Shown here: positions 46,443 to 59,229 of the stretch, piece by piece
Layout: each line of letters starts with the position of its first letter
Position numbering within the stretch: position 1 is the stretch's first letter
Assembly (NCBI GenBank): GCA_030761205.1
Contig: JAULJL010000047.1
Coordinates: 2,921,501 to 2,985,500 of the forward strand
Reading direction: 5' to 3'
DNA from: Fremontodendron californicum
Taxonomy: Eukaryota; Streptophyta; Magnoliopsida; Malvales; Malvaceae
DNA: 64,000 nt
Translations under genes and position numbers: made by a program
The notes under the pieces: model-generated
Databases searched by the model: none
Seen by the model: only the letters and a program-made list of their open reading frames with translations
What the model was told of the DNA's origin: nothing

Positions 46443-49400
46443 TCAGTCTTCCTCTTCTTCTTCTTCTTCTGCCTCTCTCAACCACTGCAATAAAAGCCAT
46501 AAATATGTAATGAGCAAAGCAAGGATGTTCATTTGACAATCGTAGAAGCCGGATGCACAATCTTATAAACCTATGTTGCTCCGATTCTTCATTTTTCTTG
46601 AAGTATCCGTGTCCGACACTCATGTCCGACACATATTCGGACATAGATATGAGGATATGACCCTCCAAATACATGGAATTTTAAAAAAATATATATAAAT
46701 ATACCTGTGTCGGATACATACTCGTATCTGACACATACCCGTATCCGAGTAACATAGTTATAAACTTATAAACACTAGGAAACAGAAAGATTATTTCATT
46801 GTTTACCTGTATAAGTTTTTCGGAACGTTTAAGAAACACTTTATCTGATTCATCTGCCCCTTCCTTCTCATCGGCCCACCTCAAAATAGCATCTTCTCGT
46901 AGAATTTCTTTATCATATAGAAGATGCAAAATCTGTGAAAGAACAATCAGATGAGGATGCTACATATTCAATCAAACTCGTATCGTATGCCCCATTCTCT
47001 TGTTTAAAACTTTGGATCTCATGCTGCATTATCGAGTCAAGAAGTATACACATACATGAAACAGTGTTGTCAAGGCGTACGCCTTGCGTCTTAGCGCTAG
47101 ATAACAAAAGCGCCTCAAACCCTTTCGTGCGAGACGCATTTGATTAGACGCACGTCTGATGCGCCTAAACGCGCTTTTTTGTAAGGTGATAGGCGTAAAA
47201 AAAAAACCGTCTGATTGAAATTCTCTTTAATTTCTTTAATTTTAACTTTTTTCATTAGATGTACTTTTACTAGTAAGAAAGGGGATAGTATCAACCTACC
47301 AACTTTTCAATATTTGAGTATTCAACAACTAACATGGGACCATAAGAATATTGGTCAACAAAGAGAATTGCATGTTTTGTAAATAAACTGGACCACTCTT
47401 TAAAATTTATTATCATAATTATATATCTTAAGCTTATTATATTATATATATATATATATAGATAGATACAAAAACACACACATACATATTACGTCTTGCT
47501 TCACTTAGACGAGCGTTATTTTTGCGCTTTGCGCCTGAGGCAATATATGGATTCTAGCGCCTAAAGTGCATCTTGCGCCCTTGACAACACTGACATGAAC
47601 AAAGGGCAATTGCTGCAAATTTCATCATCAACCTATTAAGACATCTTAAACATCTCTAAAAATGGTAGAGCAACTAGTTTAATTACCCAACTTAGCAGAT
47701 TAACTGCCACTCTAGCGTCTGCACCTATTCTCTTCGGTTAATCAAATCGGGTTTACCACAAAACTATTCATTGCTGATTAAGACAAATCATGGAGTAATG
47801 TACAATATGTTTTTTTTTAGTTATTTGCCATTAAAAGGTTTAACCATTTAATTGTGAGATTGGCTATAGAAACTTTGTAAAGCCTTACAAGCCAGATCTT
47901 ATCAAGCAATCTCTCTCTGCATATTTAAAACCTATACTATATCTTAGGTATATCATTAGAAATACCTGTGGAAACAATGGGGAGAACTCCTTGGCAGATT
48001 CCAGGCATATTTCTTCAAGTTTCAAGATAATCTCAATCTGTTAGGCAATACCATGAAAAAAGTTTAGCACAAAATTGTGATATAGACAAGAGTATCTAAG
48101 TCTTTTAATAGGAAAACTATGCATTTTTAGAAACTGATTTTGAAATGGTATATAAACTGACAAAGTCACCCCACGCATCCGATGAATAATACAAAGAAAA
48201 AAAATTGATGTAGCAGTCCAAAACAAGTATTATTCCCTTCAGCTTATAATTAATATTTAATCAGATAAAAGATATGGAAATTTCAACCAGATCAACAACA
48301 CAAACCTCCTCATCTATATCGTGCAGGAAATACTTCAATAGTTTTTGCCATGTTGTGATTACATCTGCGGCATTTTTATGCAATTCACCTACATAAATAT
48401 ATTGAAGACAATAGACAAACTAGTTAGTAGTTACAAACATGTTTTTTGTTAAATCCAGAAAGACAGACTTGGGACAATTATATGGCTCCAGCCTGTCAGT
48501 GTTGCCACTCTAGCAGACTAATCAAAATCATCAAGAAACAACACTGTAAGGTCAACAGAGATTTTACACAACTTCTGAGAAGTTTGAAGGTATCATCAAT
48601 GTTGTTTTGTACAAATCATGCATAAAATTGAACTACAGAGTCAATATGCAACCACTGACCTTGGTCAATGGTAAACGGACTTGTACATAATTCAAAGATT
48701 AAGAATATAAATCACTGAGATCTAACAGAGGATTGCAAGAAGGAATTGGTTAACAATGCTCTAATAATTTGGAAAATGCTGTAATTTTTGGGCTTCATTA
48801 GATGGATGACTTAGAACAGAATTTAATAGATGCAACAACTCACCGTCCACTGATGTGACTGCTACAACTGCTTTGCAGTTTTTAGCAGTGTTGTCAAGGC
48901 GTGTGTCTAGGAGCTAAGGCACAGCGCTAGACACAAAAGTGCCTCAAACCCTTTCGAGCGAGGCGTATTTGATCAGGCACGCCTAGTGCCCCTAGGCACA
49001 CCTTTTTGTAAGGCGGTAGGAACACCTTTTTGTAAGGCGGTAGGCACAAAAAAACTCACCTGATTAAAGTTCTCTTACATTTATTTTATTTTTTTCATTA
49101 ACTTTACATTTAACAGTAAAAAAAGGACAACGTCAAACTCTCTACTTCTCAATGTTTGAATATTCAACAACAACCTTGGGATCATATGGAAATTATGCAT
49201 ATTGACCAAGAAAAGAAAAAGGAAATTTTGCATGCTTTGTAGGATAAAAGTGGACCACTCTTTAGAGTTTATTAGCAGAATTGTATTTATTAAGCTTATT
49301 TTGCATATACACACACATACATCTTGTGTCTTACTTAACTCAAGTAAGCGCTTTTTTTGCGCCTTGTGCCTCAGGCAATAAAAGGATTCTAGCAACTAGA

Positions 49401-52400
49401 GTGGGCTTGCGCCCTTGACAACATTGGTTTTTAGGTCCCTAAAAACAGATGCTACAAGTCTACTTGTGTGTACATTTATGCATCTGTATGAATATTTGTT
49501 GAATTCAATCATTTACGCATGCATGGTCAAATTACAAAAGTGTATCAATCCAGTGTAAGAGATAGCGCTATCAGACTGGCTATGAAAAGAAAAACAAATT
49601 AAATGAAAAGAAAAGAAAACATAATGAATATTAATATAATACACTTACTAGCTGAGCTATGCGAAGATTTTACTGCCAATTTCATCATTGAGTAAAATAT
49701 TGCTCCAGCACAGTCCACAGATGCCATGTTGTAAGACAATCTGAAGAAATGGTAGGAGACAAGTTAGGCAATATATTACTCCATAACTAATCTTCATTGA
49801 GAACTACAACAACAGCTCAGTCTGAACAGATCTTTGAAGCAATAGAAGAAAAAGTTAATGCCGAAAGTTATTGGAGATCCCCACAGGGAGATGGCATCAA
49901 GGATGGTCTGTGAGAGATAAGTGGTAATTCCGCTGAACCTGTCAAGCACCTTTCTGGTGCTGAACAGGCATCATACTAAAAGGGATAAACAAGGCTGGAT
50001 TCAGATAAAATATAGCTCAAAAAGGATGTGGTCCTGCTATGAACATGCATCAGTAAACCATGATTAGCAATAGCAATAGCAAAGAGAAGAGAAGAGCAAT
50101 TGTTAACAGCAAAACTTACGTGATATGGACTCTATCCATTTCTGGAAAACTTCCAATTTTAGGTTTTATACTTTCAAATAATGCAAAAGGATAGCAGGAA
50201 TTTTACATAGAGAGGGAAAATATTTAAAAACTTTAGTTGAGAGGTACACCAACTAGGTTTATGGCCCTGGCTTGCTCGGAGAACTAAAATGAAATAACTT
50301 ACCGAAGTGCATTCACCTCTAAGATCGCATGGTCTACTTTAACATTTTCATGAACAGCCCTTAAAAAGGTAGCTTCCACCTGCAAAACCAGGATGGAAAC
50401 TGTAAACAGTTCTTTGTACTACATACTATAACCAGGAATCCAGTCAACACATTACCTCTTTCTCAAAGGAGACATAGTCATCTCTAGAACCTTCATTATC
50501 ATCATCTTCAGAACCATTACTGTCAGAATAAGATTTCAGCTCTCCCGAAGGTGAGAGAACATTCCGATCTTGAGTTAACAGTTCCTCATCCCCATCTTTA
50601 TCTAGCATTATCTTAGCCAGTTTATCAGTGGGAATAGGTGCAATTGAATGCCTCCATTCCTCATCATGCGCTCCTTCAAAGATTGACCAAATATAACCAA
50701 CTCCACCAGTACCAAGCTGATAATCATAAACAATTGCATCATCCCGGTTATTATTTGCCAGAGAAGCGTGAGAGAGAGAGAGAAAGAAATGAAAAAAGTG
50801 TCATAGATACATTCATACTCTTTGGCCAAAAAAAGATACATCCATACTCAATCTCATATGCTATTTAATAATATCAACAAAGATAGATCATAAAATTTTG
50901 TCTCCTATTTCATAGTACTCTTGAATTGCATTATTAATTCATACTTTCTCCATATTCACTCTGCACCCATTTGCAAGCAAAACCAGCAACAATGCCTTAA
51001 AATAATGTCAGAAGTAAGCCAAAGAACTAACCTCAGATGAGGGCCCAGATCGTGTCTCAGATAAATCAGATGCAATGTCCCCATTCAATTTATCTACTGC
51101 ACCAGTAATTGCTTATTAACTTCTATAAGGAGATGTAATAATGAAGATCTCTCTTATCAAGAAGTAGCTTACCACAAGTATGAAAGAATAAAGACCGCAG
51201 GCACAAAAATTACCAATCATTAAACCACAGACACAAAAATGCACATATAAAGAGTTATGTGCTGAAACATAAAGAATTCCACCAGAAAACAATAACAAAC
51301 ATCGAGCTAAATTTCATTTCTATGTGCTTAGCAGCAAAGAGAAATTCCACATCTCCACACCCCATATGCACCTATACTTTATAACAAAGAGGAAGAGAGA
51401 AAGAAAGGGAGTCCTAACCATGTAAAGTATAAAACAAACAAAATTAACAACTAAAAAAGGCAAGCATATAGCATCTAAAAATCAGACGAAGCAAACGACA
51501 AAAATTAGACTCAAGTCAACTAACCTCACTCTAGTCAAAGGCAGGAGAAAACAAAATATTTGTTTTTTTTTTTTTTTTTTTTTTTTTGTGGAACAATCTG
51601 ACAGAATCAAATCATTCTCCACAAGGTTCAGCCAAAGTGATTTTTGTTCCATCATTTTCTCCGATCCAACTAAACCTAATCAGCACATTCCCAAGTCTAT
51701 GCTGTCGATAACATACCACATTTACATCATGCACACAGAACATTCAATATTCTAACTGCAAATACTCAACACCAACACTCCATAGAATTTCTTTCAGCAT
51801 GACATGTATCCTTCTCTTAGACTTCAACACACTGTTATACCAAACCAATCCCAAACCATTCTCTGTTTCTCTTGGTTACATGCGTCTCAGATTGCTTTCA
51901 TAAAGTGGATGTATACTAGAGTAAGAATTTTAAAGAGGATAAAAAAATAGGAGAATGTTAGTTTTAATTACATTTGAATAGACTGTTCAGTCTAACTCCC
52001 ATTGCACCTTTTATCATACTTTTTGTTAAGATAAAAGGTGCATAAGGCTCTGGTTGCTTATCAGTTATCAATTAATTGCAAATTTTATTTCCAAGGAAAA
52101 AAAACCAATATATCTTAGGCACCAATGAGAAGTATATGCAGGATAGGTAGCAAAGAGAGAGAGACAAACAAAACATATAGACAAATATAAAATAAATAAA
52201 AAAATGCACTCAACCGAAAGAAAGAATAGATCAAAGAAGAATTAGTTCTGACTGATTTGTCTAAATCCATAAACCTGCATGATATCCAAAAAGCTTCTTC
52301 ATTTGTCACCATATAGTACCAGCCGTTAGTTACGTCATATCTATAGATTCTAGACACAAGATTTCAATGATATAAAGAGGACAAATAGGTACGACCTTCA

Positions 52401-53627
52401 TATACTATGTTAAAAAAGTCAAGGCTGCAGTATTACAGTATCTGCTAAATACCTTAAAACAGTTTTTTTTTTTAAATAAAAAAAAAAAACAAATCAGATA
52501 TTAGGAATTTATATGTTGAAACTTACATGGAAGCTCTACAGTGCCACTACTATTGTCAGCGTATTCCAATTCCTCATCACTATCTTGCTGGGTCGGCTGT
52601 TGAAGTAAAGAAACCTTTGAGTACGCAGGAACAACAAACTGTTGTCCAACTATAACCTGGAGAAAAGAAAAGTTCAGATCTCTTGCAATCAAAAAATAAG
52701 CAGAGAACAATAACTTTGAACTATACAAAAGGCATTATTAACCAGAGAAAATGTTGCCATATAACAGCATATAACCATTATTCGAAACTAATCATTATAA
52801 TAATATGATAACACTTGACACTTCAAAAAAGGGTCTAAAGTGTTTCAAGGAATGCATACCTTGAAAGATAGAACAACACCAGGTTCCAAAACTGCTCCTG
52901 ACTTCATTATCACACCATCACATACTATTGCATGCCTTAACTGACAGCCATCTTCAATGGTAACATTATTCCATATATAGGAGCCTTCTATTGTAACATT
53001 CGATCCAATAGTACACCCTTCTCCAATAACAGAATGAGAGATTTTTGTGTTGTTCCCTATTTTGGTGCCTTGTCCAATGACAGTGAATGAACCTATTTGT
53101 GCAGAACGTGACAGTGTGACTTCTGAAAAAAAAAAAAACGTTAATTAAACCACTTCCAATGAAATTCCTGAAGAAAAACAAATCAAATAGGTAGAAATAT
53201 TAGTGATGCAAAAGCTACATGTTTAAAGCAAGGAATTTTTATTGCAGTCAAATACGTAATAACTATTAATTCCTTTCTATCTATACCTGATGCTCGGTAA
53301 GTTCCCTGCCTCTCAACTTTTATTGCAGAACTTCCACAGAGTATATCTGGCACAAATGGATAAGTCCACCTCTGAATTATATCCTTGCTAATGGTATCAT
53401 AGCTTCGAAAGTTATCTATCCTAGCCGCGTAACTTGAGTGAATTTCATGAGTAAAAATCTTGTAACCCATAATCTGCAGCCATAAAATAGAAGAGGTTAG
53501 CAATATGATACAAAATATTATAATATTAAGCCCGGAAGCAATTAAATATTTCGCCAATTGTATGCTTCTGTTTATCATAAGATGTCAACTTTTAATAACT
53601 GCAACATCAAGTATGATATCATCTACC

Positions 53628-53717
<90 letters not shown>

Positions 53718-56700
53718 TGCATAGTATGATGCTAAGATAGACATAAATGATAAATGTATGTATTAGCATACCCCAAACTTTCATTCCAAATTTCTAACTG
53801 TTACCCTGTCATTTTTATGATATTTATATTTTTGTGTGTATTTATCAATATTCTAGAGGTTCTGATATACCAATTAAAACTGAAAACAATAGACTTGCAC
53901 ATTAATGAGCATTGTAATGACTACAAATGCCTACATTTTGTAAAGAAGAAATAATTCTTTGTTTTGATAAAGACACATGCAACACCATGTTTAGCTATTC
54001 CAAGGAACAGTAAAATACGCAAAGATGCTTGCAAAAAAAAAATGCACGATTAAGGGAAAGCGTGATAGTTTATGAATTACGATGCATGTTATAAAAGAAG
54101 CTGGTTTGTAAATTCAAATGCATAGATCTAGAATAAAGCTTCCTCCACGTTAGCAGACAATCGTACATCACTTGAACACAAGGGTCAGCTATGACATAGT
54201 TATGCTTACGCAAAAATTTGGGTGCATAAGGACAAACCTGCCAGTTTTTGTCTTTTCTTTTTTAACTTTCCCTTTGTGTGTGCATGCACACGTTTTTGTT
54301 CTGTTGTGGGCAAGGGGGTTATCAGAGAATACTTTAAAACAACATGATAAAAGTGTATAATAGGTAACACGTACATCATCAACCAGCAATCCCTTTACAA
54401 AATGACGTCGTAGATGTTGATAGTCAAAATTGTCTGTGAAAAGACTTAGTACTTCTTCAGAGCATATGTCAATATAACAATCCTGAAAAGCACACCCTAA
54501 TAATTTAGTGTACAATTTATCAGACTAAAAAGAAATAGCATATATCATATATATTCAACCTTTATCCAGGTAATATGTGTTAAAGAAAATAAAGAATTTG
54601 GGCTATTGAATCATGTCACCAACTGAAAGGCATTGTTGGTACCAGTAGCAAAAGGTTTCAAGTCGTGTAGCTTGGAAAAAGTTAGAAACTTAAAATTCTT
54701 TTTGGTTCTGGGAGAATCAATGATTTCACTAGTGATCAAATGCAAACCTACAGAGAAAAATGATAAGAGACTGTCTACAATAAAAAGTAACAAAATTTCA
54801 GAGTAAATAACTAATAAAGAACAACATGATGTTATAAAGAGCCATTGGAGGTAAGCCAAAAACTATGTAACAGGTATATAATAGAAAAGAAATAGAGATG
54901 TTGACTGCTATCTATCAATTGAAATAAGAAAGAATTTTATGGCATCAAATACTTGCCAACCAAGTTAAAATTCACACATATTATATCTATTTTATCATTA
55001 TTTACAAACAATTCTGTTCCCTACCAAGAAAAGAAACTAGAATTTTGTAAAGATTCGCACCATAACCACAGAAAGATAAAACCTGTAACTAACATATCAA
55101 TAGCTTCGTTTTTCAGTGTCTGTGTGCGAAGAAAAAATAATAGATGGCATAATAGGTAATCTGAAAAGTAACCAGAGAATTTCAATGGATGATTTGAAGA
55201 ATGAACCTGTTTATCATTGTGCAGAACGATAGAAGGATTATCAGCTATAAGTGTTTTATCAAGAGATATGAACCCTTTTGAATATTCTGTTTTATCCTCA
55301 TAACATAGAAGCTGTTTCGTGTCGGGATTTATAGCCATAAAGAGTTCATCAGTACCAAGTCGAGACTGTTGTGTGATTGGAGAAGGCTTTGACTGTTTAA
55401 CAACCATGGTCATTATGGCATTAGCATCTTTTTTCCTTCTCTCTTTATGTTCTTCAAGTGCCTGAGTAAGCGACATGTTGCTCACTGTATCTCCACTAAT
55501 AAGAACAAAATCTCCATGTACCTGAAAAGATAAGGAGAAAAAACAGGAGGTACTGAGTGAAACAAGCTCCAAATCATAAATGCTATAAATAAGATCCAAA
55601 GATAAGATTATCATTGCCAAAAATTTACAAAAAAAAAAAAAACAGCATCCCAACAATAAACTCTATAAAAGATCTAAACATATTGTGAAATGAAGTTCAA
55701 CCAAAAAGAACTCTAGTAATATGGTCCTCATTTTCTTTATATTGAAAACTTGTCTACATTAGAAAAACTTTGACTTCCTGCAGCAACAACTGTGAAATGT
55801 TAACGCCACTAACAAGGTCAAGTTTTAGTAGAGGTGATCCATGATGCTCAAAGATCAACAACTCAATGCTCCAAATTACAAAATTCACTCATCTGCATAG
55901 CACAGGCAATAGAAACCTAGGACGCAGACATGATGGATGAGGAAAGCTGGTAGCTACCTCCTTGGGTCTTTAAGTCATGTCAAAGTTGTAATTAATCCAA
56001 CATGTCAAAGTTGTAATTAATCCAAGAGTTTCTAATTTAACATAAGCCTCTTGTCCATTCACATGGATTTTGGCAGTCTACCAATTTTAACATGGTGTTG
56101 TATCATTTGGTATTCATACAAAACACATTTGCTTTGTATAATTTATTTCTCCAGAAACACCTTTGAACAAATTGGTGAGATTATTCTTTACATTTCAACA
56201 ACTTTGTGGAGCAGATTTAGCAACAAGTGGAGTCATACTCAAAATACCAACACACAATTAATACACAATACTTTAACAACAAGGGAAGCAAACAAGCCAT
56301 TTTCAGAATTTACAAACAATAGAACCCAACAAACCAACCTCCTAATACTCGAAACTAAGAACATCCACACGGATAAAACATTACTCAACATTTTAACTAG
56401 AGGCTTGCTCCTCATTATAACTAAGACAGTATTTAATTTCAAGTAAAATGCATTAAATCTTATTAACATATTTCTAAGCAAAATCATAAACACACTCTTC
56501 ATTTACTGGAAAAGATATAAAAAACAACAACATTACCACATGGCGTTCGTAAATCAAACGCAAAGCATCACCAGCACTGATGGAATTGTGAGATTCGATC
56601 GTTGAGACTGAAAATTTCTGTTGAGAAGACCATTCAGAACTCTCCAAATAATCAATCACTTGTTTCGAATGAGCACAGCAGAACACAAAAACCTCCTCCA

Positions 56701-57016
56701 CTCCCGCGGATTCAAGCCACGCTAATGTGTAATCTATCATCGGAATATTCACTAATGGCAATAACACCTGCAACAAAAGAAACAATTTTTATGATTAAAC
56801 CAAAAAAAAAAAAAAAAATTAACAAATTCGAGTAACATACATATACGAATATACGATACGTATTTTTATACGGATTACCTTGGGGCGTTCAAGGGTGATT
56901 GGACGGAACTTGGTGGCGAAGCTATCGGCTAAGAGAATGGCTTGCAATGGATGACGTGCCAGCACCTCGGAGTCCTCAGAAACCCTAGCAGTTGCACCCT
57001 TTTTCTGTGCACCCAT
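46443..57016 (-). CDS. Translation initiation factor eIF2B, epsilon subunit
   Basis: Complete gene: ATG at 57016, stop 46445-46443, 15 exons in phase, 729 codons. Exons: 57016-56879, 56767-56537, 55521-55207, 54482-54375, 53473-53287, 53122-52860, 52656-52527, 51096-51032, 50716-50456, 50379-50303, 49740-49649, 48388-48306, 48037-47966, 46932-46807, 46484-46443. The nucleotidyltransferase-like domain starts LQAILLADSFATKFRPITLE and LLPLVNIPMIDYTLAWLE. Exons 5-6 hold left-handed beta-helix repeats (IGQGTKIGNNTKISHSVIG). Acidic linkers follow (DSDEELEYAD, SNGSEDDDNEG). The C-terminal W2 domain spans exons 10-15 and ends LREAEEEEEEED. This subunit is the GDP-GTP exchange catalyst for eIF2. Introns hold two family C hAT elements, a family A MITE and a TA/TG microsatellite. 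Confidence 0.95.
46571..46757 (-). mobile_element. hAT-like MITE, family A, perfect 8-bp TSD
   Basis: A 187-bp element starting CTATGTTGCTCCGATTCTTC and ending GTATCCGAGTAACATAG, with exact flanks TTATAAAC (46563-46570 and 46758-46765). It lies in the last intron of eIF2B epsilon. Confidence 0.9.
47061..47592. mobile_element. hAT-like element, family C
   Basis: A 532-bp element with ends CAGTGTTGTCAAGGCGTACG and TTGCGCCCTTGACAACACTG. Flanks ACATGAAA / ACATGAAC match 7 of 8. In eIF2B epsilon intron 13. Confidence 0.88.
48886..49426. mobile_element. hAT-like element, family C, perfect 8-bp TSD
   Basis: A 541-bp element with ends CAGTGTTGTCAAGGCGTGTG and GCGCCCTTGACAACATTG, and exact flanks GTTTTTAG (48878-48885 and 49427-49434). 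In eIF2B epsilon intron 11. It has an internal small duplication (CACCTTTTTGTAAGGCGGTA twice). Confidence 0.9.
53628..53712. repeat. (TA)n(TG)n compound microsatellite
   Basis: About 20 TA units followed by about 20 TG units, in eIF2B epsilon intron 4. Confidence 0.95.
55977..56025. repeat. Short tandem duplication
   Basis: CATGTCAAAGTTGTAATTAA plus TCCAA occurs twice in tandem, in eIF2B epsilon intron 2. Confidence 0.9.
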
Positions 57017-57440
57017 CTCTCCACTCCTTCCTCTGTTCTTCTTATTCTTCTTCACGAAGAGTTAACGTTAAATTAAATACCGAACAAAAATCGAAAGAAA
57101 AATTTTGTGAAGTTAATAGAGTGCAAATTGGGGGAAAAGAAAAACCTAGTTAATTGGAAATATAAATATATATTATTTTATAAAAAAATCAAAAACCCTA
57201 GTTGAAGCTTGAAAACTTACCGGGGAACAGACGAACAGTAGCAATAAAAAAAATAAAAAATTGGGGTTTTGCATTAAAAAAAAAGGTTAGACAGAATAAA
57301 GAAGGAAAGGGCATTTTCGGGCGAGAATGGATCGGGTTAAGGCCCGAAGATAAAGGCCGATATATTGGGCCCAATAAAACAAGTTTTTGGGCCATAACAA
57401 CAATCTTCAATGTGCCATCTATTATATTAATATAAAAATA
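57017..57440 (-). promoter_or_regulatory. 5' leader and probable promoter of eIF2B epsilon
   Basis: A good minus-strand donor (CCCCG|GTAAGTTTTC) at 57221/57220 suggests a leader exon upstream and a leader intron before the ATG at 57016. Acceptor candidates lie among the AAGAAG and AACAG words near 57040. No single TATA box is assigned. Confidence 0.45.
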
Positions 57441-57549
57441 TTTTTTTAAACAATAAAATAAATTTTCAAACCGGCTCGAGTCTTGTCCAAATCAAACTTG
57501 GGCAAGAGATCTCAAAAAAATCGGGTTGTAACCCAGTACAGCTTATCAA

Positions 57550-58907
57550 AAGTTTTTTTTATCATAATATAGTTTTTTTTTTAATTTTCAAATTATTGAT
57601 ACTTTTGTTTTAATTATCGAAATTCGTTTTTTTTAAACCTGTTGAGAAATCGTCATGACCCATGAAAATTTTCCTTAATCAATTTCAAAATGAAAAGTTA
57701 AAAATAAGTTGGGAAGCCCAACTTATTTTTTATTTATTTTTAAATATTAAATAATAAATTTTAAATTTATATAATTTATAATTTTAAAAAATAAAAATTT
57801 AATAAATTTTAAATAACAAAATTAAAAAATAAAAATTTACAAAAGATTTAAAAAATTATATTCGTAATGTCAATCGAATTCTTTCAACTTGTATTCGTAA
57901 TAAATAGGTCTCCGGGAGAAAGGCTAACCAAAGCGTTGTGGATTATGAAGGAATGCAAGTCATAACTAGACATATCCACGGGTCGGTTAGCCCGTCCGGC
58001 CCGGTAAGCCCGGATGTGTACCTATGTACCAAATTGATACGGGCATTTTCAACGGCTATGACTAGAGGTGTCCATGATCCAGGCCGGATCGAGGCCTGAT
58101 AATTTTTTATTTCCCTAGCCCAAACCCAAAAATAAAAATTTTATAATTTAAAAAAATTAAAAATTAATAAATTGTAAATTTTAAATAAAAAATTAAAATA
58201 ATAACAATTTACAAAAATTTTAAAATTTTTAATATAAAAACATATAAATATTAAAAATACATTTTTATATTTATATATTTTTTATAATTAAAGGTAAATA
58301 AAAATTATTTTTTATTTAATAAATAGTAATTCAGCTTAGGCCGGGCAGACCCGAATTACAAAAACACTTATCCCAGCCCGGCCCAATACGATCCAGGCTT
58401 ACCAGGCAGGTTATCCGGCCCATGGATAGGTCTAGCTATGACCTTCATTCCTGCATAATTCACAACGCTTTGGTTGGTTTTTCTCCCGGAGATCCATTTA
58501 TTACGAATACAAGTTGAAAGAATCTGATTGACATTACGAATATAATTTTTAAAACTTTTGTAAATTATTTTTTTTTTAATTTTGTTATTTAAAATTTATT
58601 AAATTTTTATTTTTTTAAATTATAAATGATATAATTTTTATTTAAAATTTATTATTTAATATTTTTTTAAAAATACATGAATTCTTCATTAAGGTGAAGA
58701 ATTCATGGCGACTTCCCAACTTATTTTTAACTTTGTATTTTTAAAATGATCAAAGAAAATCGTCATAGGCCATGGCGATTTCCCTTGATAAATTTCAAAA
58801 CAAAAAAAAAATTGATAAACCTGTTGGGAAATCGTCGGATTTCGGTAATTAAAAAAAAATTGGTAATTTGAGAATTAAAAAAATAGCTATATTAGAATAA
58901 AAAACCC
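57550..58907. mobile_element. MULE-like inverted-repeat element
   Basis: A 1358-bp element with arms of about 470 bp. The arms share CGTAATGTCAATC.A.TTCTTT and CCAAAGCGTTGTG, and ends read AAGTTTTTTTTATCATAATA / TATTAGAATAAAAAACCC. Flanks GCTTATCAA / GCTTATGAA (57541-57549, 58908-58916) match 8 of 9, consistent with a Mutator-type insertion. Another MITE-like repeat (CTAGAGGTGTCCATGATCC) occupies the centre. Confidence 0.78.
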
Positions 58908-59229
58908 GCTTATGAACTCCTTTAATTTGCAGTGAATTATTTGTTTAGTTTCAGTAAAATAAAATAAAACTCATTAATTGTTTTTTTACCTAATGAAAAG
59001 GAAATTAATTTTTTTATTTATTTAAGCCGCTAATTTTAAACTGTTCCCAAAGGAGGGAGGCGTAAAGTTGTTATACGTCTTTTAACTACCATATTCCGCT
59101 ACACCCAGTCTGACACTAAACCATCATTCAGAACCACGTGATTCACTTTGCAACAAATCCGTAAATAAATCCAATGATTTTGATTCAATTTTATATTTTA
59201 ATTTTCTTCCATCGGCTGTATTTTAATAC

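Noticed and set aside
53505..53740. Plus-strand frames across the TA/TG run
   Set aside because: They translate to Ile-Tyr and Cys-Val repeats from a microsatellite.
56051..56446. 131-codon plus-strand frame
   Set aside because: It lies wholly in an eIF2B epsilon intron and has no recognisable domain or codon pattern.
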